Below, in pieces: positions 31,407 to 37,134 of a stretch of DNA of 37,134 nt; the first letter of the stretch is position 1; the number at the start of each line of letters is the position of its first letter. The notes beneath the pieces were generated by a model that was not told where the DNA came from, made no database searches, and saw only the letters and a list, made by a program, of their open reading frames with translations. The stretch covers positions 1 through 37,134 of the forward strand of contig NZ_JACTVI010000081.1 of assembly GCF_014495685.1 (NCBI RefSeq), read 5' to 3'. The DNA comes from Streptomyces sp. TRM68367 (GTDB lineage: Bacteria; Actinomycetota; Actinomycetes; Streptomycetales; Streptomycetaceae). Made by a program: the position numbers and the translations under genes.

Positions 31407-32425
31407 GCCCATTCCTGATCACCCGCACCCTGCCCGAGGAAGCCACGGATGCGGCCCTGCGCGCCGACGTTTTGCGCGGCTTTACCCGCACCCCGAAGAC
31501 GCTGCCGCCGAAGTGGTTCTACGACAAACACGGCAGCGAGCTGTTTGAGAAGATCACCGAGCTGCCCGAGTACTACCCCGCACGCGCCGAGCGCGAATTG
31601 CTGATCGCCAGATCCGCCGACATCGCCGCGGCGACCGGCGCGCGCACCCTGATCGAGCTGGGTTCCGGCTCGTCCGAGAAGACGCGGCACCTGCTGGACG
31701 CCATGCCCGACCTCGACACGTATGTGCCGGTGGACGTCAGCGAGAGCGCGCTCACCCAGGCGGGACACGCGCTGGTTGGGCAGAGGCCCGGCCTGAACGT
31801 CCACGCACTGATCGCCGACTTCACAGCGGGCTTGGCCCAGCCGGGCACGCCCGGGCCAAGGCTCGTGGCGTTTCTGGGCGGCACGATCGGCAACCTTCTG
31901 CCATCCGAGCGCGCCACGTTGCTGTCGTCCATACGCTCCTTGCTCTCGCCCAACGACTCACTTCTGCTCGGCACCGACCTGGTCAAGGACGAGCGGGTGC
32001 TGCTCGCCGCGTACGACGATGCGGCCGGCGTGACGGCGGCGTTCAACAAGAACGTACTCAGCGTCGTGAACCGTGCGCTTGGCGCCGACTTCGATCTCGA
32101 TGCTTTCGATCACGTGGCCCGGTGGGACGCGGCCAACGAGTGGATCGAGATGCGGCTGCGGTCCCGCACAGTCCAGACCGTCAAGATTCCCGCCCTCGAC
32201 CTGGCGGTCGACTTCGCGGTCGGCGAGGAGATACGGACGGAGGTGTCGGCCAAGTTCCGCGAACAGGGAGTGCGGTGCGAACTGGCCTTGTCGGGACTGG
32301 GACTCACGCGGTGGTGGACCGCCGGCCGGCTGTACGGCCTCGCACTCGCTCGACCTACTGCTCCATCGGCTGGGCTCGGGTCGTACGCGTCGCGTTGGCC
32401 TTCCGCCAATGGAGGTTCGTCATGA
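31403..32425 (+). CDS. EgtD-type L-histidine N-alpha-methyltransferase
   Basis: A 340-residue SAM-dependent enzyme that aligns by eye with mycobacterial EgtD, which converts histidine to N-alpha-trimethylhistidine (hercynine). SAM-binding ELGSGSSEKT is at 85-94. Substrate-pocket residues appear conserved: Tyr40 in WFYD, Phe48, Tyr57 in EYYP, Asn164 in TIGNL, Met250 in IEM, and Glu280 and Ser282 in RTEVS. Met250 and Glu280 correspond to Met252 and Glu282 of M. smegmatis EgtD, the positions known to set histidine selectivity. The start GTG overlaps the MFS stop. There is a 20-residue C-terminal extension. EgtA, EgtB, EgtC and EgtE are absent, so ergothioneine is not the local product. Confidence 0.9.
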   Translation: MSPFLITRTLPEEATDAALRADVLRGFTRTPKTLPPKWFYDKHGSELFEKITELPEYYPARAERELLIARSADIAAATGARTLIELGSGSSEKTRHLLDAMPDLDTYVPVDVSESALTQAGHALVGQRPGLNVHALIADFTAGLAQPGTPGPRLVAFLGGTIGNLLPSERATLLSSIRSLLSPNDSLLLGTDLVKDERVLLAAYDDAAGVTAAFNKNVLSVVNRALGADFDLDAFDHVARWDAANEWIEMRLRSRTVQTVKIPALDLAVDFAVGEEIRTEVSAKFREQGVRCELALSGLGLTRWWTAGRLYGLALARPTAPSAGLGSYASRWPSANGGSS

Positions 32426-33798
32426 GGTTGCGGACGACTGCGCACACCGCACAGAGCAGCCCCCGGTTCCTCGATGTGAAAGGCCGCACCGCAATGAAGG
32501 CAAGCGCAACCGATGCGCAGTCGTCCGGCAAGCAAGACCTCTCTGCCCGCCCGATCTTGCTGCTGGGTGCCGGAGCACCCGAATTCCGTGAGTACGTACT
32601 GCGCCAGATCGCCCGCGTCCGACCCGTGGTGCTCGTCGACCAGGCCCCACCCAATTGGGCCCGCCCATATCTGGCCGCCCAGACGGCCGTCGACCTGCGC
32701 GACCATGAGGCCGCGGAGACCTTCCTCAAGACTGCCGCGGTCCAGCTCGGTGTGGTCGGCGTGACCACCTACATGGAGCACTTCGTCGAACTCACGGCGC
32801 GGCTCACACACCAACTCGGACTGCCGGGCAACTCCCCATCAGCGGCCACTGCCTGCCGTGACAAGGCCACCACGAGGCGCCTTCTGGCAGCGCACGGGGT
32901 CCCCTCTGCGAGCTCGTTCCTTGCGGAGGACGCCGACCAGGGGGTGGAGATCGCCCGCCGACTGGGCTACCCCGTCGTCGTCAAGCCGCGAGGCCGGGCT
33001 GGAAGCGCGGGAGTCCTGCGGGCCGACAGCGACGAGGACGTACGCGCGGCCTTCCACCGTGCTCTGGTGGACAGCGTCCTGGGCCTGGAGGCCTGGTCCG
33101 TGCCCGGCGCCCTGGTCGAGGAATACCTGCGCGGTCCCGAGATCAGTGTGGAGACCGTGGTCCTCGGCCCGGAGCAGCTGCAGATCGTGGCCATCACCCG
33201 CAAGACCCTGGGCCCCGAACCGCAGTTCCAGGAGATCGCACACAGCGTCGACGCAGCGGACCCACTGCTCACCGACCCCGTCCTCGCCGACATCGTGACC
33301 GCAGCAGTGCAGGCTCTCGGGCTCACCCGGGGCGTCTTGCACATCGAGCTGCGGATAACCACCGACGGTCCCCGGGTGATCGAGGTCAACGGCCGACCCG
33401 CAGGAGACCTCATCCCGCTCCTCGTCGAACGGGCTACCGGCGTCAACCTGCCCCAGGCACTGGCAACCCTTGCCGCAGGCGACATACCCGACCTGACCCC
33501 GACCCGCTCGGAAGCCGCCGCGATCGGCTTCCTGTACCCCGACCAATCCGGCTACGTCGAACAGCTCGACCTACACGGAGCCATACAAGATCAGCTGTGG
33601 CTTGAACGGCTCGTCTGGACGCGCGACGTCGGCACTCAGGTGACCGCGCCACCGCGCGCCAGCATCGACGACCGCATCGCGCACTGGATCGTCACCGGCT
33701 CCACGGCCGCGGACTGCGCGAAACGACTCGACCTGGTCGCCGACCACCTCTCCGTCCGTATCTCCCGCCCCGCCCACACCACGAGCTGCACACGGTGA
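32422..33798 (+). CDS. ATP-grasp carboxylate-amine ligase
   Basis: A 458-residue ligase that activates a carboxylate as acyl-phosphate and couples it to an amine. A pre-grasp Rossmann-like domain (PILLLGAGAPE, 44-54) is followed by ATP-grasp motifs: PVVVKPRGRAGSAG (184-197, nucleotide-binding Lys188), LVEEYLRGPEISVE (231-244) and LHIELRI (306-312, Glu309). EVNGRPAGD (321-329) holds the Mg-binding Glu321 and Asn323 and phosphate-binding Arg325. The ATG at 32422 overlaps the upstream stop (ATGA) with GGAGG six bases before. Residues 1-40 are polar. It probably joins trimethylhistidine or another amino acid to a partner; the acceptor is unknown. Confidence 0.88.
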   Translation: MRLRTTAHTAQSSPRFLDVKGRTAMKASATDAQSSGKQDLSARPILLLGAGAPEFREYVLRQIARVRPVVLVDQAPPNWARPYLAAQTAVDLRDHEAAETFLKTAAVQLGVVGVTTYMEHFVELTARLTHQLGLPGNSPSAATACRDKATTRRLLAAHGVPSASSFLAEDADQGVEIARRLGYPVVVKPRGRAGSAGVLRADSDEDVRAAFHRALVDSVLGLEAWSVPGALVEEYLRGPEISVETVVLGPEQLQIVAITRKTLGPEPQFQEIAHSVDAADPLLTDPVLADIVTAAVQALGLTRGVLHIELRITTDGPRVIEVNGRPAGDLIPLLVERATGVNLPQALATLAAGDIPDLTPTRSEAAAIGFLYPDQSGYVEQLDLHGAIQDQLWLERLVWTRDVGTQVTAPPRASIDDRIAHWIVTGSTAADCAKRLDLVADHLSVRISRPAHTTSCTR

Positions 33799-33841
33799 TC
33801 TCTACCACCGCCCCGCATCGATCTGCCCTGGAGGCTGCCCG

Positions 33842-35113
33842 ATGACCATCGCCCGCGCTGCAGTCGCGGCTCCTGCCCCCTATACGGCTGGGACGACGGC
33901 CGTCGCGGTCATCGCTCCGCAAGCCGGCTCCGGCTACGCTGACGTGCTGGCGCGGCGGGGACGCGACGCCGTCGCGGTCATCCTGGGCTTTGACGCACGG
34001 CCTCCTGCATACAGCGGTGTTGCGCCCGACGAGGGATACTCCGACGTCATCGAGTACGCCGGAGACCTGCGTCGCACCGTCAAGAAGCTGCGGACCGTCG
34101 GAGTCGATGCCGTGGTGGCCGCAAGCCCGGTAGGCGTTGAGCTGGCCGAGCGCATCGCCTGGCAACTCCGACTCCCCGGCAGCGGCATCCCTGGATCGAC
34201 CCAGCTCCGAACGGACCGCGGTGTTCAGCCAGAAGCCCTGTCCCAGGCAGGGATTACCGCGCCCCGCGCCTTGCGCACCGCCAGCGTCGCCGAGGCCCTT
34301 GCGTGGACCGACTGCCATCAGGCGTCTGCCTACCAGCTGGCCTCCGCCGCGATCGGTGTGCCTGGGCGGCCGGTCATCTGCTCTACGAAGCAGCAGATCA
34401 CAGCTGTCTGGCCGCAGCTACAGGAGTCTGCCTACCGCTACAGCGGGGACGCCTCCCTCGTCCTGCGAGAGCCAGTGGAGGGGCGGCACTACGTGGTCGA
34501 CAGCGTCACGCGGCTCGGCCCAGACGGTCCTCAGCACGCTGTTACCGGCATCTGGGCAGACCTTCACGCTCCAACGGGACTGCTCGCCCGAACCGACCTA
34601 CTCCACCGGCACGATCTCCTGGCCCGCCGGCTGTCCCTGTATGTGTGCAGTGCTCTGGACGCCCTCGGCGTGGCATCGGGGCCGATGTCATGCCACGTCG
34701 CGTTCGATCCTGAGCGCGGCCCGGTCCTGCTGTCCGCCAGCGTCGTCACCAACCGATCGCGTGCCGATGAGGCCGTGTGGGAGATATCGGGGCTCGACCC
34801 GATCGACGCAACGTTGGACGGAGCCCTCTCCACCTACCGAGCCGGTAGCGACGTCCCTCGCTACCGCGTGGCTCGTATCTGCGTGAACGTTCCGCAGAGA
34901 GGCGTACCTGGGCCTGGGCTGCTGCAGACCTTTGCCGCACTGCCCACCACGGCGTGTGTAGACGTGGACCCGAGCTCGTTCATCTCCAGGAGTGCGCCGC
35001 CCCTGCCCGGCGGGGATGCCTGCGAGATCGTCCTTGCGCATGCGAGGTCCGGGGCGATCGAGAGGGACTACCACTGTATCCAGGCCCTGATGGCGGATCT
35101 TCACAGAATCTGA
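33842..35113 (+). CDS. ATP-grasp-like protein without catalytic residues
   Basis: A 423-residue protein with the same three-part layout as its neighbour: a Rossmann-like N-domain (about 20-110), a helical linker, and a C-terminal region comparable to an ATP-grasp (LRTDRGVQPEALSQAGI, LVLREPVEGRHYVVDSV, MSCHVAFDPERGPVLL). At the equivalent places the nucleotide lysine is gone (AYQLASAAIGVPG) and the E-x-N-x-R motif reads SASVVTN. It is therefore either an inactive partner subunit, a substrate-binding protein or an enzyme with a changed mechanism. GGAGG lies seven bases before the ATG, and 43 bases separate it from the ligase. Confidence 0.7.
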   Translation: MTIARAAVAAPAPYTAGTTAVAVIAPQAGSGYADVLARRGRDAVAVILGFDARPPAYSGVAPDEGYSDVIEYAGDLRRTVKKLRTVGVDAVVAASPVGVELAERIAWQLRLPGSGIPGSTQLRTDRGVQPEALSQAGITAPRALRTASVAEALAWTDCHQASAYQLASAAIGVPGRPVICSTKQQITAVWPQLQESAYRYSGDASLVLREPVEGRHYVVDSVTRLGPDGPQHAVTGIWADLHAPTGLLARTDLLHRHDLLARRLSLYVCSALDALGVASGPMSCHVAFDPERGPVLLSASVVTNRSRADEAVWEISGLDPIDATLDGALSTYRAGSDVPRYRVARICVNVPQRGVPGPGLLQTFAALPTTACVDVDPSSFISRSAPPLPGGDACEIVLAHARSGAIERDYHCIQALMADLHRI

Positions 35114-35184
35114 CATCGGTGAATGTCTCTTCCTCAACAACAGAGCCTTACCCTTCACCTGATCAAGAGAGGAAGCCACGTCCC

Positions 35185-35862
35185 GTGCCACGGAACTTCA
35201 ACCGGCCACACCTCGTGTGGGGATGGAGAGGCACGCTCGCCGACGACGTCCAGCGTCAGGTCGGCGCAGTGAACGCAGCCCTGGCTTCGCTGGGCACAGA
35301 GCCGGTCGATCTCGACACTATCCGGCGCCATTTCGCCACATCTGCCCCCGCCCTGTGTGCAGCGATACTCGGTCGCGCTCTCACCGATCGGGAGCGAACG
35401 CAGGCGAACATGGCGTTCGAGACCTTCCACTCCCGACGACCGCCAGCCCAGCTCGTGCCTGGCACCGAGGACCTCCTTGCGAGGCTGATCCGTAGCGGTT
35501 GCAGCCATTCCGTGCTGTCGCTGAGCGCCCACAATGGGCTGACCCGTCACATCGCCGACATGGGCATCGCCTCCCTGTTCCTGCGCGTCGAGGGACGTAC
35601 GGGCCCCTCCGCCCGGAGTAAGCGACAGCCTCTCGCGAAGCACGTGGCGATGCTGCAACGGACCATCGGGAACCGCCCGATCGTTCTCATCGGTGATGCT
35701 GTTGATGATGTCCGGGCTGCTCTCGCCAACCAGGTTCACCCCGTGCCCTACGCCGGCGGCCTAACGCACCCAGACATCCTCCGCCGCAGCGGCGTACCCG
35801 TTGCAGATTCCCTTGCGCAGGCAGCGGCGTTTGCCGTGGCTCACGCTCACAGCCTGAACTGA
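35185..35862 (+). CDS. HAD-like protein with altered catalytic motif
   Basis: A 225-residue protein of the HAD superfamily fold. Motif II is LSLSAHN (Ser113), motif III contains Lys in KRQPLAKHV, and motif IV GDAVDD is at 170-175. The nucleophile motif, normally DxDGT, is WGWRGTLADD, so both catalytic aspartates (positions 13 and 15) are Gly and Arg. A phosphatase mechanism is therefore not expected. The GTG at 35185 has AGAGAGG upstream; another GTG at 35119 is possible and would add 22 residues. It is the last gene of the cluster. Regulatory or binding roles are possible. Confidence 0.68.
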   Translation: MPRNFNRPHLVWGWRGTLADDVQRQVGAVNAALASLGTEPVDLDTIRRHFATSAPALCAAILGRALTDRERTQANMAFETFHSRRPPAQLVPGTEDLLARLIRSGCSHSVLSLSAHNGLTRHIADMGIASLFLRVEGRTGPSARSKRQPLAKHVAMLQRTIGNRPIVLIGDAVDDVRAALANQVHPVPYAGGLTHPDILRRSGVPVADSLAQAAAFAVAHAHSLN

Positions 35863-35984
35863 CTCATCTTGGGTTCCACTGATCCCTGAGCAAGCCTCAA
35901 CAGACGTCGGTCACGAGACAACGAACCTGTTGTCCGCCCGTCACGACAGGGCGCGGTCGGGTGCCGGGCTTGGCCTGGTGTGGT

Positions 35985-36175
35985 GGGATGCCGTGGAGAT
36001 CGGCCCCCAATCCCTCCCATGAAGAGAGAGATGGAGGGCCGTCGGACGGAGCGCCGGGCAGGACGGTCAGTGTTTCTCCGCGACGTGGGGCGGAGAGGAA
36101 AAGGGCGGCCGACCTTGCCCGCAGTGCGGTGCGGTCTCCACTGATCGGCAGCCGGGAGGAACGCCGCCCGCAGTA
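35985..36175. repeat. Long structured intergenic repeat, copy R3
   Basis: Shares most of its length with R2 (5,975-6,160): TGCCGTGGAGATCGGCCCCC, GGGCCGTCGGACGGAG, a TTTCTCCGC hairpin, GGGCGGCCGACCTTGC and AGCCGGGAGG. It directly follows the 3' end of the minus-strand HNH gene and lies between convergent genes. Nearby, 35,868-35,880 reads GGAACCCA on the minus strand, a remnant of the leader tail. The remainder of 35,863-35,984 holds nothing else I can name. Confidence 0.65.
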
Positions 36176-36177
36176 CT

Positions 36178-36807
36178 TCACCAGAGGGTGAGGGGGCGGC
36201 CCGCCTCCTCTGCAGCCCGGATGAGTTGCTCGATCCTCTCGGGCGACTGTCCCGCTTCGAGCCCGGCACGAATCGCCTGAGCGATGGCACGTGTCCGCCC
36301 AGCCGCCCCACGCGTATCTGCAAGAGGGCCGTGGGGATTGCGCCTTCGCAGCGACCACTCCGCACGGTTCTCCGCTGGCGTTCCGAGCCGAAGATGGGCC
36401 GGATTGGTACAGCCATGGAAGTCGCAGGTGTGGCACACGACAGGGTCCTCGGCAGCGGTCCAGCCAGTGCGGTCTATTACTCCGTTGGCGAGTTGGTAGG
36501 CGAACAGATGAGCCGGCACGGTTCCACGACGGGACGGTCCAGGAAGGCTCGCGGCACGAAAGGAACCGTGGCCGGTAGAGCTGACGGCGTGGCACCACGG
36601 CCAGCATTGATCCGCCGACCTGACGTAACGCTTGACTTCGAACCGTGCGACAACGTCCTCGTCGTTTAACCAGGCACGCCAAAGTTCCGCAGGGAGCCGA
36701 ATCGGCATCGGCTCCCCAAGAAGCGAGAGTTGTTTAGCGCCCGTGTTCACGGGCTGGCACTGAGGAGCGACGCGCTCCAGCAGGAGTTGCTCGTCCGCTC
36801 CGCTCAC
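36178..36807 (-). CDS. HNH endonuclease
   Basis: A 209-residue HNH nuclease. The domain (about 67-150) follows the phage/mobile-element form: CWPWCHAV, then GHGSFRAA, VPAHLFAYQLANGVI, then VCHTCDFHGCTNPAHLRLGTPAENRAEW with the metal/catalytic His residues. The C-terminus is a helical AIAQAIRAGLEAGQSPERIEQLI. The GTG start overlaps the stop of the upstream gene as GTGA, so both are translated together. It probably acts as a homing or restriction-type nicking enzyme. Its 3' end is joined to the R3 repeat. Confidence 0.85.
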   Translation of the reverse strand: MSGADEQLLLERVAPQCQPVNTGAKQLSLLGEPMPIRLPAELWRAWLNDEDVVARFEVKRYVRSADQCWPWCHAVSSTGHGSFRAASLPGPSRRGTVPAHLFAYQLANGVIDRTGWTAAEDPVVCHTCDFHGCTNPAHLRLGTPAENRAEWSLRRRNPHGPLADTRGAAGRTRAIAQAIRAGLEAGQSPERIEQLIRAAEEAGRPLTLW

Positions 36808-37115
36808 GACGGGTCCACCTTGGTGGGCTTGAGGACAGGCGGGTAGCCCTTGGCACGAAGAAAGGCGTCGAGGGCTAGCGCGACGATGTCGCCGTGCTGG
36901 ACACCGTGGTCCGCGTGATAACGGCGGATACGCCGCTGCAGTTGGAGATCGTCGGGGACGGCGTAGTTGATTTGCCCGCGAGTGGTATGACGACCGTTAA
37001 TGATCTCCAAGGTGTCCGGATGAGGGACCAAGGGGTCCTCAGTCAGGTCGGATTGCGCTTCGAGGGCGTCAGCCACGGCGCGCAGTTGACGGGCATGGTG
37101 CGAGAGATCGGGCAC
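36804..37115 (-). CDS. Ribbon-helix-helix-like protein, 103 aa
   Basis: A small protein with INYAVPDDLQLQRRIRRYHAD followed by GDIVALALDAFLRAKG (about 50-95), which fits the strand-helix-helix of CopG/ParB-type ribbon-helix-helix proteins. The N-terminal half (SHHARQLRAVADALEAQSD) is a helix. The GTG start has GGAG ten bases upstream. It is coupled to the HNH gene and may regulate it or take part in plasmid partition; the evidence is by pattern only. Confidence 0.6.
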   Translation of the reverse strand: MPDLSHHARQLRAVADALEAQSDLTEDPLVPHPDTLEIINGRHTTRGQINYAVPDDLQLQRRIRRYHADHGVQHGDIVALALDAFLRAKGYPPVLKPTKVDPS

Positions 37116-37134
37116 TGGGCGCTCCGGTCGGGGC

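Noticed and set aside
28257..35862. Ergothioneine cluster
   Set aside because: EgtD is present, but there is no EgtB-type sulfoxide synthase, EgtA, EgtC or EgtE in the window.
1..37134. CRISPR arrays and tRNA genes
   Set aside because: No regular 25-40 base repeat-spacer array and no cloverleaf-like sequence were found when reading both strands. Weak cases could be missed without a scan.

Overview
The window is high-GC DNA with strong GC bias at third codon positions, frequent GTG and TTG starts, four-base GTGA/ATGA gene overlaps, a TTA codon in a high-GC gene, and families typical of Streptomyces (DUF6233-like, DUF6221-like, small secreted SH3-like proteins, tandem GNATs). It is best read as an accessory region (genomic island, integrative element or plasmid) of a Streptomyces or close relative. 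Most of it has no housekeeping context.

Left block (1-6,375). Six minus-strand genes: a C5 cytosine methyltransferase with a shortened C-terminus, a second short ORF that looks like the motif IV-VI piece of the same methyltransferase family, a PP-loop/PAPS-reductase-like protein with many cysteines, and three unknown proteins. At least five of them have the same kind of 5' leader: a hairpin whose stem sequence changes from copy to copy while its loop (AGGGCAA) and the following GAACCCA stay constant. Several leaders also have an upstream AGATTTACCTATGTCGAA-like box. Three long structured intergenic repeats lie near 2.7, 6.0 and 36.0 kb, so the two ends of the window share architecture.

Middle block (6,376-27,561). 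A possible PD-(D/E)xK-like protein; an operon of two paralogous GNAT acetyltransferases, a 55-residue ORF and an alpha/beta hydrolase; a lipoprotein and two secreted SH3-like proteins; a DNA ligase with a DUF6233-like gene; and a non-autonomous, IS21-like mobile cassette (15,063-16,405). The cassette carries one passenger gene, has TGTCCCGTCTC terminal inverted repeats, several internal copies of the end motif and a CAGGG target duplication. After it come a membrane-anchored pentapeptide-type repeat protein, a three-gene operon centred on a minimal CHAT/caspase-like protease, an RNase P RNA with a compensatory base-pair change in P2, a RelE-like toxin with its antitoxin, an IclR regulator with a quinone oxidoreductase and three operator-like palindromes, an XRE regulator and a third SH3-like secreted protein.

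Right block (28,257-35,862). A plus-strand, largely translationally coupled cluster: two MFS transporters, a DUF6221-like protein, an EgtD-type histidine N-alpha-methyltransferase that keeps the substrate-specificity residues, a complete ATP-grasp ligase, a second ATP-grasp-like protein without its catalytic residues, and a HAD-like protein whose catalytic DxD is GxR. No other ergothioneine gene is present. The simplest inference is an uncharacterised pathway that makes trimethylhistidine (hercynine), joins it to another carboxylate or amine, and exports the product. The window ends with an HNH endonuclease gene coupled to a ribbon-helix-helix-like gene.
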